Shown: positions 34,577 to 44,566, counted from the first letter of the stretch. The stretch is DNA of 64,000 bases from an uncultured Tateyamaria sp. (GCF_947503045.1 NZ_CANNCF010000001.1:744001-808000); one strand, 5' to 3'. Notes: a model not told the origin generated them from the letters alone. Translations and numbers: made by a program.

Positions 34577-35296
34577 TCAGGCCACCAGCGCCTGTTCGGG
34601 GGCGCGCGGATGGGCGAGCGGGCCGAAATCCGTGATGTGCGACACACGCGGGAACATCGACAGGAACTGATCGCGCTGGGCGTGGGTCACGTCGCGCGTG
34701 CCGCCCATACCGGGGTGAAAGGTTTCGACCATCAACCCGCCCACATCCACAGCCGCATGCCGCGACAGGCAGATGTGAAAGAGGCGCAAGGCCGTGGGTG
34801 GCGTCACTTCGATCACGTTTACATTGTCCACAAATGCACCCACGGGCGTCAGCATCGCCGCCCCACCGGTGGCACCGCGCAGGGCGGGCGGGGTCTGCAG
34901 AATGCGCGCGCCAGAGCCCAGAGTCACAAAAGATGACGGGCGATTCTGCCCGAAACTGTCGGCCATGACCCGCACCAGCGGCATGCGGCGGTTTGCGTCG
35001 GCAGGGATGAAATTGGTTGAGCCGATCCAGGTGACCTCGGCCGGTTCGCCTGATGAGGTGTTGACCCAATCGCCGGGTGCGAGATCCTCGATCGGGATGA
35101 TGCCATGCGGGCTCAGCAGGGACACGCCGCGGGCAAAGCTGGAAAAGGCGTTTTCAAACAGGGGGATGGCAGGCCCGTTGAAGGTCGACATAAACCGCGA
35201 GCCATCGGGGTTCAGCGCCGCCACGTCATAGGCGCGTGTGACGCGCTCTTGAGCGAAAGGCGCGCGCGGCGAGCGCAGGGCAGCAGAGATGTTCAT
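34577..35296 (-). CDS. Hint-domain protein
   Basis: The 239-residue protein contains a Hedgehog/intein (Hint) self-processing fold starting GVSLLSPHGIIPIEDLAPGD, with a later CLSRHAAVDV and a short C-terminal part. The usual N-terminal Cys or Ser of the splice junction may be the Ser in GVSLLS, but I cannot confirm it. Such proteins are abundant in roseobacters and of unknown purpose. The start at 35296 is favoured because GAGG lies six bases before it; an in-frame ATG at 35308 is an alternative. Confidence 0.8.
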   Translation of the reverse strand: MNISAALRSPRAPFAQERVTRAYDVAALNPDGSRFMSTFNGPAIPLFENAFSSFARGVSLLSPHGIIPIEDLAPGDWVNTSSGEPAEVTWIGSTNFIPADANRRMPLVRVMADSFGQNRPSSFVTLGSGARILQTPPALRGATGGAAMLTPVGAFVDNVNVIEVTPPTALRLFHICLSRHAAVDVGGLMVETFHPGMGGTRDVTHAQRDQFLSMFPRVSHITDFGPLAHPRAPEQALVA

Positions 35297-35438
35297 ATGT
35301 AACCTCATATCGTGTGGTCACATCCGTGTCGGCCCCCACCGACGACGACAGATGGGTCAGAACCATGTGTCAAAGTAATGACGGATAATTCTGAAATTCG
35401 CCGCAAATTGTCAATATTCGAGGGACATTGACGACGTA

Positions 35439-35459
35439 AGGCGCATCAATGATGCGCCT
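35439..35459. repeat. Inverted repeat upstream of the Hint gene
   Basis: AGGCGCATC-aat-GATGCGCCT is a perfect 9-bp hairpin between the 46-residue gene and the Hint gene. No T-tract follows in either direction. It may act as a weak terminator for the small gene or as a binding site. Confidence 0.5.
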
Positions 35460-35541
35460 CAGGTCGGGATTGTTGCTGAGCCTTGGGGCTCACGTGCCAC
35501 ATTTTGATTCTGCGGCCGCCATATGAGAAGGGACGCGGCGG

Positions 35542-35682
35542 TCAGGCCGATTTGCGCAGCACCACTGGCGCGCTGCGCTTGGCGATAAAGGCCGTGCGGC
35601 GTGCACCCCGGGCCCAGGGCAGTTGGGGTGTTTCTGTGCCGCTTGTCTTGAGTACGGATTTGATAAAGCGCGATTTAGCCAT
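35542..35682 (-). CDS. Small basic protein, 46 aa, unknown
   Basis: A 46-codon frame begins MAKSRFIKSVLKTSGTETPQ and ends VVLRKSA, with LPWARGARRTAFIAKRSAPV in the middle. It is strongly basic, and the amino acid pattern is protein-like: alternating basic and hydrophobic residues with a WARG motif. I believe similar short proteins occur in other Rhodobacteraceae, but I cannot verify that here. It may be a membrane- or ribosome-associated peptide. The ATG at 35682 has only a weak upstream purine run (GACTCCGCAGC). Confidence 0.45.
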   Translation of the reverse strand: MAKSRFIKSVLKTSGTETPQLPWARGARRTAFIAKRSAPVVLRKSA

Positions 35683-35933
35683 GCTGCGGAGTCCTCTGAT
35701 CTGTTTCGGTCGGGTCTGTGGCCCGTCTGATGATCACAATGGCGGGGCAATCGGGCAGGTTTTTGGCGGTTGCTGGGGATTTTAGACAAAAGCGAAAAAA
35801 ATTTTCGACCAATCAAGGCAGCTAGGGTTTGTTGCGCTGACCCCAGCACATTGGGGTTTCGGACGCTGGATTTATGCGGATTTCGAAACACTGCGGCAAA
35901 GCTGGGGCAGGGTCTGCCCTGTCTTTGCCCTGA

Positions 35934-36689
35934 TTACAGCACGATGGCCGAGATCAGCCGCCCGTAATCGGGGTCCTTGCGATGCACCGAACGGCGATAG
36001 GAATAGAAGCGATCCGCATCGAAATACGTGCAATGCCGTGTCCACTCTGCCGATCCGACCCCGGCAGCCCGCAGCCGCGCCAGCCCATAGCCGGGCAGGT
36101 CAAAATGCATCCGGTCGCCATCACCGCCTGCGAAAAAGCGGGTGTTCTCCGGATCCTCGGCCAGAAAGTCGTCAAAGAATTCCGGACCGACCTCGTAAGC
36201 GCGCTGGCTGATCGAGGGGCCGATCACCGCGTGAATCCCGTCGCGTGTGGCGCCAAGCGCGACCATTGCATCGACCGTCGCCTCAAGCACGCCTGCCATC
36301 GCCCCTTTCCAGCCCGCATGGGCCGCACCGATCACTCGGGCGGTCTTGTCGGCAAACAGCACCGGTTGGCAATCCGCCGTCAGCACCGACAGCGCAAGGC
36401 CGGGCGTGGCGGTGACCAGCCCATCGGCGCGCGGCTTGTCGGTTTGCGGACCATTCACCGCGACCACATCCGCCGAATGGACCTGATGCACCCCGGCCAG
36501 ATGGTCGCTGTCCACCCCGAGGGCGGCGGCGACGCGGTCGCGGTTGATGGCCACGATCTCGGTCTGGTCCGAACTGCCGGTGCCGCAGTTCAGCCCCTCG
36601 AACACGCCCGAAGACGCCCCGCCCTTGCGCGTGAAAAAGCCGTGCCGCAGGGGCGCGAGGCTGTCTGAGGTCAGGATTTCAAGCGTCAT
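35934..36689 (-). CDS. pgeF: Peptidoglycan editing factor PgeF (laccase-domain family)
   Basis: The 251-residue protein contains the Cu-oxidase_4 fold. HQVHSADVVAVNG, ADCQPVLFADK and GAAHAGWKGAMAG hold the metal-ligand His, Cys and His of the family. PgeF removes wrongly inserted L-Ser from peptidoglycan precursors in E. coli. The gene overlaps the end of the MidA-type gene by 4 bp and is the last of the lgt-midA-pgeF unit. Confidence 0.92.
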   Translation of the reverse strand: MTLEILTSDSLAPLRHGFFTRKGGASSGVFEGLNCGTGSSDQTEIVAINRDRVAAALGVDSDHLAGVHQVHSADVVAVNGPQTDKPRADGLVTATPGLALSVLTADCQPVLFADKTARVIGAAHAGWKGAMAGVLEATVDAMVALGATRDGIHAVIGPSISQRAYEVGPEFFDDFLAEDPENTRFFAGGDGDRMHFDLPGYGLARLRAAGVGSAEWTRHCTYFDADRFYSYRRSVHRKDPDYGRLISAIVL

Positions 36690-37747
36690 GGCTCCAGTCC
36701 CGGCGGTGGTGAGGCTTGGGCTGGATAGAGGCCCAGCACCTTGAACAGAGTTCCCATTTCGTCCGGGTGCGTCAACCGCTCATGTGCCGCAATATGCGAG
36801 GTGAGCCTGTCGCCCTCCATGTGAGAGGCCAGTGCCCGCGCCCGTTCAGTGATGCCCAGCCGTTCCAGAAAGAGGCCCTGCGGGGTCAACCGGGTGTGGG
36901 CAGCAGGGGCGGCGGCGCGGGCCAACGCCTCGAAATCCACATGGGTGGTCAGATCGGCGCTGCCGGGATCAGTCAGCGGGTCGGTTGCCGCGTGCCCGCG
37001 CAGCGCCTGCAGCGTGTCGCCAAGGCTGCGCCAGTCGCCATAATCGATGATCAGCGCAGCGCCGCCATGGGTCGCGATCCGCGCGCCGATCTCTGAGGTG
37101 ATGGCACTGGCGGGCGCGCACCATTCCACGAGGTCTCCGTCGCGCGTGTCCTCAAGGCGGTGATCGAGTGCGGGCTGCGGGCCGACGGGGGACAGGCCAA
37201 AGGTCAACTCCTCGCCCTGCAGCCCCACGCAGCGTTCGCGCCACCCTGCGCCGTCGCGCTGGAACTGGCGCACGGGCAGGGCGTCAAAGAATTCATTGGC
37301 CACCAGCCACAACGGCCCCTCCGGCAGGTCGGGAACGCTGTTGACCCATGCAGGCTCGGCGTCGTGCAGCATTTCGCCCTGTCGGGCCTTGAGCACGGGT
37401 GACGCCTCGATCAGCACAACTTGCGCGGCGGCGGCAAAGCCCGGCACACGGGCCGTGGCGCGCAGGATGTCGGCCATCAATGTGCCACGTCCGGGGCCAA
37501 GCTCGGCCAATGTGAACGGGGCAGGCGCGCCCTGATCGAGCCAGCTTTGCGCAAGGCTGAGGCCCACCAACTCGCCGAACATCTGGCTGATCTCGGGCGC
37601 GGTGGTGAAATCGCCCGCAGCGCCCAAGGGGTCGCGCGTGCTGTAATAGCCCTTGGTCGGATGCAGCAGGGCCTGTCCCATGTAATCGGCCAGCGTGATC
37701 GGCCCCGCGGCTGCGATGCGCGCCGCCAGATCACGCGCAAGGCTCAT
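36686..37747 (-). CDS. MidA/NDUFAF7-family methyltransferase
   Basis: The 353-residue class I SAM-dependent methyltransferase has [20 protein letters not shown] for the SAM-binding loop. The N-terminal motif [20 protein letters not shown], then [20 protein letters not shown], identifies the family. The mitochondrial homologue methylates an arginine of complex I subunit NDUFS2, which suggests a respiratory role here. Overlap of 4 bp with both neighbours places it in one transcription unit with lgt and pgeF. Confidence 0.91.
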   Translation of the reverse strand: MSLARDLAARIAAAGPITLADYMGQALLHPTKGYYSTRDPLGAAGDFTTAPEISQMFGELVGLSLAQSWLDQGAPAPFTLAELGPGRGTLMADILRATARVPGFAAAAQVVLIEASPVLKARQGEMLHDAEPAWVNSVPDLPEGPLWLVANEFFDALPVRQFQRDGAGWRERCVGLQGEELTFGLSPVGPQPALDHRLEDTRDGDLVEWCAPASAITSEIGARIATHGGAALIIDYGDWRSLGDTLQALRGHAATDPLTDPGSADLTTHVDFEALARAAAPAAHTRLTPQGLFLERLGITERARALASHMEGDRLTSHIAAHERLTHPDEMGTLFKVLGLYPAQASPPPGLEP

Positions 37748-38640
37748 GCGCTGACAACACCTACGCGGCGCGCACGCCGGATCAGGAACAGGCCCAGCAG
37801 GATCATCGGCAGCGACAAAAGCTGACCCATTGTCAGCCCGTAGCCGCCGACCTGCCAGGCCAGACCCAGCGGGTTGGCGGGGCCGACAAACTGGGCATCC
37901 GGCTGACGCACGATTTCGACCGCAAAGCGGGCCAGACCGTAACCTGCCAGAAAGGTGCCGCAGACCAGGCCGGGCCGCATGAACGCGCCGCGCCGCCAGA
38001 CCATCCAGAGCAGCAGGGCGAGCAGCACAAACCCCTCAAGAAACGCCTCATAAAGCTGCGAAGGGTGGCGCGCGCAGGCCCCCACGATCTGCGGGCAGTA
38101 TTGCGCTGCATCGCCAGGAAAGATCACGCCCCAGGGCAATTCCGTCGGACGGCCCCACAATTCGGCATTGATGAAGTTCGCCATACGTCCAAGCAACAGC
38201 CCCGGCGGCACGCCGAGCGCGATTGCATCGGCGGCGCTCAGCTGCGGGATACCGTGGCGCCGGGTGTAGATCCAGGCCGCCAGCACCACGCCCAGAAGAC
38301 CGCCGTGAAAGGCCATACCGCCCTGCCAGATGGCCAGGATTTCCAGCGGATTGTTCAGATATACGTCCGGTTGATAAAACAGCACATAGCCCAAGCGCCC
38401 GCCCAGAAGGACACCCAGAATGATCCAGGTCAGCATGTCCTCGATCTGGGCCGGGGTCATCACGGGCTGCTGGCCGGGCCAGAGGCGCGGCGCCTTGACC
38501 GTCATCACCACCAGCCGCCAGCCGATGACAATGCCCACGATATAGGCCAGCGCGTACCACCGCAGCGCAAGCTCCATTCCGAAAAGAGAGATCGAAAAGA
38601 TCTCGGGCGAGATGTCGGGGAAGGGGAGCAAAGCTTTCAT
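37744..38640 (-). CDS. lgt: Prolipoprotein diacylglyceryl transferase
   Basis: The 298-residue inner-membrane enzyme transfers diacylglycerol from phosphatidylglycerol to the lipobox Cys of lipoproteins. Seven transmembrane segments are apparent. [15 protein letters not shown] and [17 protein letters not shown] contain the conserved HGG and the Arg/Asn/Glu site. The start is the ATG at 38640 ([10 protein letters not shown]); the longer frame adds nothing like the family. First gene of the lgt-midA-pgeF unit. Confidence 0.95.
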   Translation of the reverse strand: MKALLPFPDISPEIFSISLFGMELALRWYALAYIVGIVIGWRLVVMTVKAPRLWPGQQPVMTPAQIEDMLTWIILGVLLGGRLGYVLFYQPDVYLNNPLEILAIWQGGMAFHGGLLGVVLAAWIYTRRHGIPQLSAADAIALGVPPGLLLGRMANFINAELWGRPTELPWGVIFPGDAAQYCPQIVGACARHPSQLYEAFLEGFVLLALLLWMVWRRGAFMRPGLVCGTFLAGYGLARFAVEIVRQPDAQFVGPANPLGLAWQVGGYGLTMGQLLSLPMILLGLFLIRRARRVGVVSA

Positions 38641-38735
38641 ATGCGTCTCAATGCCTCTGGCTTTGGACAAGGTCAAGCTTGCCTCGGGCCAGTGTGATGC
38701 CCATATAGGGTGCAGCTTTGAACGGGAGACGACAG

Positions 38736-38975
38736 ATGCAGGCACGTGGCAAGATTTTCGACGACATCTCGCAACTGATGACCAATGCGATGGGCGTGGC
38801 CCAGGGCGCACGGGACGAGGCCGAGACGGCGATGAAGTCGATGATGGACCGCTGGCTGGCAGATCGTGATTTCGTCACCCGCGAGGAATTCGACGCGGTG
38901 CGCGCGATGGCGCAAAAGGCGCGTGAAGAGAACGAGGCGCTCAAGGCCCGTCTGGATGCGCTTGAGGGCAAGTGA
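38736..38975 (+). CDS. Accessory factor UbiK family / BMFP protein
   Basis: The 79-residue helical protein has [20 protein letters not shown] at the start and a coiled-coil C-terminus ([15 protein letters not shown]). This is the BMFP/UbiK pattern; UbiK assists ubiquinone biosynthesis, and relatives bind membranes. The ATG at 38736 follows GGGAGACGAC. It diverges from lgt across a 95-bp gap. Confidence 0.85.
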   Translation: MQARGKIFDDISQLMTNAMGVAQGARDEAETAMKSMMDRWLADRDFVTREEFDAVRAMAQKAREENEALKARLDALEGK

Positions 38976-39053
38976 TCCGGCGGAGGCGCTGCCGCGCCAT
39001 TCCCGGTTCAGACATGTGCGGGTGATCGCCCGGTGATCGGGTTGAGCACACCT

Positions 39054-39494
39054 TCATAGCTGTTTGCGAAAGAACACCACACGCTCCGTTTCGTCGAAAC
39101 CCAGTGCTGTATGAAACGCATGGCTGGCGACGTTCTCAAGATGCGCGTCCGAGGCCAATTCGCTGCACCCCCTCTCCTGTGCCCATGATTTCACCGCCTC
39201 AAGCAGCGCCCGTCCGATGCCCGAGCCTTGCAGGTCCAGGCGGACATAGATCCCTTCGACAAAGGCGACCGGCGAGGTGTCGCAGCCATTGACGTGATCG
39301 TGGCGCAGGCTGGCTTCGACAAAGCCGCGGGCGCCGCTGTCGAAGTCCAGAAAGGCCACGCTTTGTGTGGGCGTTGTGGCGAGTATCGCCTGGGCCTCGT
39401 CGTGATGCACATTGCGTGAGGTGTCCGGCCAGAGCTGCGCGCGCAGGTCCACCCAAGCGCCCAGGTCCATCGTCGTCGCGATCCGTATCGTCAT
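39054..39494 (-). CDS. GNAT acetyltransferase similar to AAC(6')
   Basis: The 146-residue protein has a compact GNAT fold resembling aminoglycoside 6'-N-acetyltransferases in several places: LWPDTSRNVHHDEAQ, FVEASLRHDHVNGCDTSPV, FVEGIYVRLDLQGSGIGRAL (acetyl-CoA site), ASDAHLENVASHAFHTALGF and ETERVVFFRK. The match covers the whole length. No mobile element surrounds it, so it is probably a core gene whose natural substrate may not be a drug. Its activity is inferred from similarity only. Confidence 0.8.
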   Translation of the reverse strand: MTIRIATTMDLGAWVDLRAQLWPDTSRNVHHDEAQAILATTPTQSVAFLDFDSGARGFVEASLRHDHVNGCDTSPVAFVEGIYVRLDLQGSGIGRALLEAVKSWAQERGCSELASDAHLENVASHAFHTALGFDETERVVFFRKQL

Positions 39495-39636
39495 GGATCA
39501 ACCGTGCCCGGAAATCGAAGGCGTCACAATGGGGCGCTTGCCTATGTGCCAAACCCGAACGCCCGCAGGATTGCGAACATTCATCCAAAGACGCGCTTGC
39601 TACGTATCCCTCTCACTCCACAAGTGGAGACTGTCC

Positions 39637-40029
39637 ATGACCCTGTTGCGCGCCTGTCTTGCTGCTTTTGCCCTGAACCTGTCGACCTCGCTCGCCTTTG
39701 CCGAGCTTGCCCCCGAGGACCTGACCCGGATCGACGCGCCCGGCGAGTACCGGTTGTTGTCCTCGGACGGGGCGGTGATCGGGCTGACGGATGGCATCTC
39801 GGTGCAAGAGGACAGGGTGCGCATGTTCCTGCGTGCGCGGGGCGGGTCGATCTTTTCGGTGCGGGGTGGGGGCAAGGACATCGTGGTCACCACATACGCG
39901 ACATCGCTGAGCCTGAACGGGAGTGATCTGGTGCTGAACGTCACGACGCAGCGCATCAAAAACCGCGCCAACATGTCCTTTACCGATGACAGCTCGCCCA
40001 TCGAAATTCTGTTGTTGAACCGCCGCTGA
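39637..40029 (+). CDS. Secreted protein of unknown function
   Basis: The 130-residue protein has a Sec signal peptide (MTLLRACLAAFALNLSTSLA, cleavage near FAE). The mature domain is beta-rich, with APGEYRLLSSDGAVIGLTDG at its start and STQ/LNVTTQRIKNRANMSFT near the end. I do not recognise the family. The ATG at 39637 follows GTGGAGAC. It is convergent with nothing and stands alone. Confidence 0.7.
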   Translation: MTLLRACLAAFALNLSTSLAFAELAPEDLTRIDAPGEYRLLSSDGAVIGLTDGISVQEDRVRMFLRARGGSIFSVRGGGKDIVVTTYATSLSLNGSDLVLNVTTQRIKNRANMSFTDDSSPIEILLLNRR

Positions 40030-40205
40030 GCAGGCAAACAGCGCCGTCACACCCAGATAACTGCCGACCTGCGGTCCGTTCGCGCGCGCACTTCAATCGC
40101 CCGCATCTTGCGCCTTTGCCCATCTTGTCCCCAACTTATTGCGGTTATCCCCAAATAAAGGGTTGCCAGACGGCATGGGCGCGGTCACCATATATCGTAG
40201 AGGCA

Positions 40206-40272
40206 CGGGGAATAACCCCCGGTTTCTAGAGCAGGCACCTAGCGCTTGGGGCGCTGCCAGCCCCAGTCGCTA
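40206..40272 (+). other. Structured 5' leader with two hairpins before the YbjN gene
   Basis: CGGGG-aataac-CCCCG (40206-40221) is followed by a longer element: TAGCG (40240-40244) with CGCTA (40268-40272), enclosing TGGGGC (40247-40252) with GCCCCA (40260-40265). The mismatched pair between them is small, so the second element is almost a continuous 13-bp stem. It lies 23 bp before the start codon at 40295. It could be a cis-regulatory RNA or a terminator-like relic. Confidence 0.45.
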
Positions 40273-40294
40273 CTAGCGTATAAGAGGTGGCACC

Positions 40295-40795
40295 ATGGCC
40301 CTTTCCGAGCAGTTCCTGGACGATGACATTCATCCCATCGATATCGTCGAGCACATCGCCGAGCACCACGAGTGGGATTTTGATCGCATCGCCGACGACC
40401 AGATCGCTATGGCGGTCGAAGGACAGTGGCGGACCTATTCGCTGACGCTCGCCTGGTCGGGCTATGACGAAACGCTGCGTATGGTTTGCACCTTCGAAAT
40501 GGAACCCCCGGCGGAAAAGCTGGGCCAGCTATACGAGTTGCTGAACCTGATCAATGACCAGTGCTGGGCCGGGTCCTTTACCTATTGGGAAGAGCAAAAG
40601 CTGATGGTCTACCGCTATGGTCTGGTCCTCAGCGGCGGTCAGGTCGCAAGCCCTGAACAGATCGACACCATGATCGGCGCTGCCGTGATGAGTGCCGAAC
40701 GGTATTACCCTGCGCTGCAATTGCTGATCTGGGGCGACCGCACGCCCAAGGACGCGATTCAGGTCGCCATTGCAGAGGCCTATGGCCGCGCGTAA
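40295..40795 (+). CDS. YbjN-domain protein
   Basis: The 166-residue protein is built around a YbjN/type III secretion chaperone-like fold. YSLTLAWSGYDETLRMVCTF and ELLNLINDQCWAGSFTYWEE are characteristic segments. It begins MALSEQFLDDDIHPIDIVEH. Members are cytoplasmic and poorly characterised; in enterobacteria YbjN affects motility and stress traits. A strong RBS (AAGAGGTGG) and a structured leader precede it. proC follows after 32 bp on the same strand. Confidence 0.85.
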   Translation: MALSEQFLDDDIHPIDIVEHIAEHHEWDFDRIADDQIAMAVEGQWRTYSLTLAWSGYDETLRMVCTFEMEPPAEKLGQLYELLNLINDQCWAGSFTYWEEQKLMVYRYGLVLSGGQVASPEQIDTMIGAAVMSAERYYPALQLLIWGDRTPKDAIQVAIAEAYGRA

Positions 40796-40827
40796 TCTCC
40801 GCCCCTGAGACCGACAGGGGAACGCAC

Positions 40828-41640
40828 ATGAAAAACACACGGATCGCAGCCCAGGGCCTTGTTCTTCTGGGCTGTGGCAAGATGGGCTCCGCCATGCTGG
40901 CCGGTTGGCTGGATCGCGGCATGCCGCCGGACCGGGTCTGGGTGATCGAACCCGTGCCCTCGCTGTGGCTGCGCGGCACGGGTGTGCATATCAACGCGGA
41001 CTTGCCCGAGGCGCCTGCCGTTGTGCTGGTGGCTGTGAAACCGCAAATGATGGGCGATGCCTTGCCGTCGATCACGGCCCTCGGGGGCGGCGAGACGGTG
41101 TTTGTCTCGGTTGCCGCGGGCACGTCACTGGCCTCGTTCGAGGAGGCCTTTGGTGCCAACACCCCCATCGTCCGGGCCATGCCCAACACGCCTGCTGCCA
41201 TCGGGCGCGGCATCACCGCGATCTGCGCAAACGCCTCCGGGCAGGGCGCGTTGGGCGAGGCCGCCGCATTGCTGTCGGCGGTGGGCGAGGTGGTCTCCCT
41301 CGACAGTGAGGCACAGATTGATGCCGTGACCGGCGTCAGTGGCTCGGGGCCTGCTTATGTCTTTCACCTGATCGAAACGCTGGCAGCGGGTGGCGTGGCC
41401 GAGGGGCTGCCCGCGGATCTGGCAATGCAGCTGGCCAAGGCCACTGTTGCAGGTGCAGGCGCGCTGGCGATGCAATCCGATGACGATCCAACCCAATTGC
41501 GCATCAACGTGACCAGCCCCAATGGCACAACGCAGGCGGCCCTTGAAGTGCTGATGGACGAGGCGTCGGGCTTTCCCGCGCTCCTGCCGCGCGCCGTGGC
41601 TGCCGCAACCGAACGATCCAAGGAGCTGGCCCGTGGCTGA
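40828..41640 (+). CDS. proC: Pyrroline-5-carboxylate reductase
   Basis: Makes proline from pyrroline-5-carboxylate with NAD(P)H. The N-terminal Rossmann site is [40 protein letters not shown] holds the C-terminal dimer and substrate residues. The 270-residue length is normal. It lies between the YbjN gene and a CsaA-like gene, whose GTG start overlaps its end by 8 bp. Confidence 0.95.
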   Translation: MKNTRIAAQGLVLLGCGKMGSAMLAGWLDRGMPPDRVWVIEPVPSLWLRGTGVHINADLPEAPAVVLVAVKPQMMGDALPSITALGGGETVFVSVAAGTSLASFEEAFGANTPIVRAMPNTPAAIGRGITAICANASGQGALGEAAALLSAVGEVVSLDSEAQIDAVTGVSGSGPAYVFHLIETLAAGGVAEGLPADLAMQLAKATVAGAGALAMQSDDDPTQLRINVTSPNGTTQAALEVLMDEASGFPALLPRAVAAATERSKELARG

Positions 41641-41971
41641 GATCGATTTTGACGACTTTCTGAAAGTGGACGTGCGCGTCGGCCGCGTGGTGCGCGCCGA
41701 ACCGTTCCCCGAGGCCCGCAAGCCCGCGATCAAGATGTGGGTCGATTTCGGGCCCGAGATCGGCGAGCGCAAGACCTCGGCCCAGTTGACTGTGCACTAC
41801 GTGCCCGAAGAGTTGATCGGGCGGCAGGTAATGGCCGTAGTGAATTTTCCCGCCCGCCAGATCGGGCCGTTCATGTCCGAGGTGCTGGTTCTGGGCTTTC
41901 CTGACGAAGACGGGGCAATCGTGCTGGCGACGCCGGACAAGGACGTGCCCGCCGGGGGACGTTTGCATTGA
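41633..41971 (+). CDS. CsaA-like tRNA-binding-domain protein
   Basis: The 112-residue protein is a single OB-fold of the EMAP/CsaA type. [20 protein letters not shown] and [16 protein letters not shown] match CsaA, and the protein has no synthetase part. Such proteins bind tRNA or act as chaperones for secreted proteins. The start is GTG at 41633, overlapping the end of proC by 8 bp. The next gene starts with TTG within the TTGA that ends this gene. Confidence 0.9.
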   Translation: MAEIDFDDFLKVDVRVGRVVRAEPFPEARKPAIKMWVDFGPEIGERKTSAQLTVHYVPEELIGRQVMAVVNFPARQIGPFMSEVLVLGFPDEDGAIVLATPDKDVPAGGRLH

Positions 41972-42924
41972 GCCGGTTGTGGATCACGCGGCCCCTGCCG
42001 GATGAGGTTGTCGCGGCGGCACGCGCCGTCTGTGACGAGGTGGTGGTGCGTGAAGAAACGTTGCCCCTGACGGATGTCGAACTGCGCGCGGGTTTGCGCG
42101 ACTATGAAATTATTCTGCCGACGTTGGGCGATCAGTTTTCGGCGTCCGTCTTTGCCGACGTGCCGGACCCGCGCTGCAAACTGCTGGCGAATTTCGGTGT
42201 GGGCTATAACCATATCGACGTGACTGCCGCCGCAGCGGCGGAGGTCGCCGTGACCAACACGCCCGGTGCGGTGACCGATGCGACGGCGGATATCGCGCTG
42301 ATGCTGATGCTGATGTCAGCCCGCCGCGCGGGTGAGGGCGAGCGGATGGTGCGCGCCGGCAATTGGCCCGGCTGGCACCCCACGCAGATGCTGGGCCTGC
42401 ACATGAGCGGCAAACGCGTCGGCATCGTCGGCATGGGCCGGATCGGACAGGCGATCGCGCGGCGCTGTCATTTTGGGTTCGGCATGGATGTGTCTTACGT
42501 GAACCGCTCGGACAAGGCGCTCGATTTTCCGGCGAGTCGCGTGGCTGATTTGATCACGTTGGCCGGGGCGGTCGATGTCCTGGTGGCCGCAGTGCCCGGT
42601 GGCGCCGAAACCCACCACCTGATCGGCGCGGATGTGCTGAATGCGATGCCAAGTCACGCGCATCTGATCAACATCTCGCGCGGGGATGTGGTGGATGAGG
42701 CGGCGCTGATTGCCGCCCTTGAGGCGGGTTCGATCGGTGGTGCGGGGCTGGACGTCTATGAACGCGAGCCCGAGGTGCCTGCCGCCTTGCGCGCATTGGA
42801 GAACGTAACCTTGCTGCCGCATCTGGGCACGGCGGCACTTGAGGTGCGGGTGGATATGGGGCTGATGGCGGTGCGCAATGTGGCTGCCTTTTGCGCAGGC
42901 GAGGCGTTGCCGAACGCGGTGTGA
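41968..42924 (+). CDS. D-isomer-specific 2-hydroxyacid dehydrogenase
   Basis: The 318-residue NAD(P)-dependent dehydrogenase has a Rossmann site [18 protein letters not shown]. The catalytic Arg and Glu lie in [15 protein letters not shown] and DVYEREPEV, and the His in [11 protein letters not shown]. It reduces a 2-oxoacid such as glyoxylate or hydroxypyruvate, but the precise substrate is open. The start is TTG at 41968, overlapping the previous stop; the operon proC-csaA-like-dehydrogenase is tightly packed. Confidence 0.88.
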   Translation: MSRLWITRPLPDEVVAAARAVCDEVVVREETLPLTDVELRAGLRDYEIILPTLGDQFSASVFADVPDPRCKLLANFGVGYNHIDVTAAAAAEVAVTNTPGAVTDATADIALMLMLMSARRAGEGERMVRAGNWPGWHPTQMLGLHMSGKRVGIVGMGRIGQAIARRCHFGFGMDVSYVNRSDKALDFPASRVADLITLAGAVDVLVAAVPGGAETHHLIGADVLNAMPSHAHLINISRGDVVDEAALIAALEAGSIGGAGLDVYEREPEVPAALRALENVTLLPHLGTAALEVRVDMGLMAVRNVAAFCAGEALPNAV

Positions 42925-43096
42925 ACCCTTTCACAGCAATCGGACAATCGAAGTGCCGCGCGCGGCATCGAAGTCCTGTCCGGCAGGCACTGTCGGGCCG
43001 CGCCGTTCCACCCCCTACGGGGCGGCGCGAATGCGCCACCTCTCGGAACGACGCTCAAGCGGAAATTACAGTGTTTTGAGAGGCATCAAGGGGGCC

Positions 43097-43678
43097 TCAG
43101 CCTTCGCCCATCGCCTCGCGCCAGTGGCGCCGACACAGCGACACATAGGTGTCATTGCCACCGATCTGCACCTGCGCACCATCGGCCAGCGTGCGCCCCT
43201 CGGCATCGCGACGGATCACCATCGTGGCCTTCTTGCCGCAATGACAAATCGTGCGGACTTCGCGCATTTCGTCCGCCAGCGCGAGCAGGGTGGCCGAGCC
43301 GGGAAACAGCTTGCCCAGAAAGTCGACGCGCAGCCCGTAACACATCACCGGCAGGTTCAGATCATCGACCGCGCGGGCCAGTTGCCAGACCTGATCTTCG
43401 GTCAGGAACTGGGCCTCGTCCACGAACACGCACGCCACCGGGCCTGCCTCCTGTCGGGCGGCAAGACGGTCAAACAGATTGTCGTCTGGAGTGAACATGT
43501 CGGCCTCGGCCCCGATGCCGATGCGCGAGGCAATACGGCCCGCGCCTGCACGATCATCCAGACGGGCGGTCAGCAGGTAAGGCTCCATCCCCCGCTCGCG
43601 GTAATTGTGGGCGGCTTGCAGCAACACGGTCGACTTGCCCGCGTTCATGGTGGAGTAGTGAAAATAGAGCTTGGCCAT
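43097..43678 (-). CDS. tdk: Thymidine kinase
   Basis: The 193-residue type II kinase phosphorylates thymidine. The P-loop is YSTMNAGKSTVLL near residue 8. VFVDEAQFLTEDQVWQLAR contains the catalytic acidic residue. The zinc-finger part has TICHCGKKATMV and the later CRRHW. The ATG at 43678 is the natural start. It is an isolated salvage gene. Confidence 0.94.
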   Translation of the reverse strand: MAKLYFHYSTMNAGKSTVLLQAAHNYRERGMEPYLLTARLDDRAGAGRIASRIGIGAEADMFTPDDNLFDRLAARQEAGPVACVFVDEAQFLTEDQVWQLARAVDDLNLPVMCYGLRVDFLGKLFPGSATLLALADEMREVRTICHCGKKATMVIRRDAEGRTLADGAQVQIGGNDTYVSLCRRHWREAMGEG

Positions 43679-44107
43679 GGGGCGGGGGCATACTGGCGCC
43701 TGCGTCTTGAGGCAAGTGAAAGGGCGGGTCCGAGCAGATGCAGCGTCTTGTTATTGCGCTGTCATGTCCTCGGACCGAATTCGGCAGCTTGTTACGCGAG
43801 ACAGGCAGCTGGACGCCGAAGCGCCCGGTCGATTTGGGGAATGCCTGCCCCGATACGCGTTACCTCCGACGGATCCGTCTCACTTGCTGCCAGCTTGCGC
43901 CAGCCTGTCGCCCCCAAGCAACAGAAGTCCGAGACGGACCCCACCCGGTCCCGGTGCTGGGGGCACCGGATACTCTTTACGTCCCGAAACCCTTGGGACC
44001 ATTTACAAATGACATTTCCTTCCGAGTTGATTAATGGGAAAAGACCGGGCCGTTTCCCCGCTTGTCAGCTTGGAGCGGTCAATGTGGTACACGACGAGGA
44101 CTCATGT
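43679..44107. other. Region without a recognised gene
   Basis: The DNA between tdk and the 152-residue gene holds several short open frames on the plus strand, none with a ribosome-binding site, known family or consistent codon bias. A very long plus-strand frame reaches through this region because stop codons are rare in GC-rich DNA. I found no hairpin of note. Confidence 0.5.
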
Positions 44108-44566
44108 ATGGCCGGATTTGGCAGCTATCTGAAAAAGCACACCGAGGCTTTGGTGAAGGATGTGGGTATCGAACCCGCCTGCGGCCTGACCGGAAAATCC
44201 AAGGCAACGCTGGGGCGCTATTATTCGGACAACCCCGAACATGCGGACCGTTTCATGCCGATTGATGCAGTTGCGGCGCTGGAAAGGGCGGCAAGCTATC
44301 CTCATGTGACCAGCGCGCTGGCCGAATTACAGGGCAATTCGCTGTCCCACGACGACCGCCGCCCCAATGCCGAACGCCCCGGCGGTGTGAACAGCGATGT
44401 GATCGCGCTCAGCCAGCGCTTTGCCATGCTGATGAGCGAATACCAGCAATCCATCGAGGACGGCGTGATCACGGTCAACGAGGCCAAGCGTCTGCTCAAG
44501 GAAACGACGATGCTGCAGCAGGTCCTGATCGACATGAAGCTGCATCTCGAAGACGAGAGTGGCTGA
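44108..44566 (+). CDS. Hypothetical protein, 152 aa
   Basis: The frame starts at ATG 44108 ([20 protein letters not shown]) after GACGAGG. It contains [20 protein letters not shown] and ends with [20 protein letters not shown] then LHLEDESG. The [15 protein letters not shown] pattern hints at a DNA-binding helix-turn-helix such as that of phage-type regulators, but no phage genes surround it. The upstream in-frame extension is rejected as noncoding. Its end overlaps the arsH start by 8 bp, suggesting co-transcription. Confidence 0.7.
   Translation: MAGFGSYLKKHTEALVKDVGIEPACGLTGKSKATLGRYYSDNPEHADRFMPIDAVAALERAASYPHVTSALAELQGNSLSHDDRRPNAERPGGVNSDVIALSQRFAMLMSEYQQSIEDGVITVNEAKRLLKETTMLQQVLIDMKLHLEDESG

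Noticed and set aside
42878-44566. A 562-codon frame leading into the 152-residue gene
   Set aside because: The first 410 codons cross the tdk gene on the opposite strand and noncoding sequence; the ATG at 44108 has a ribosome-binding site.
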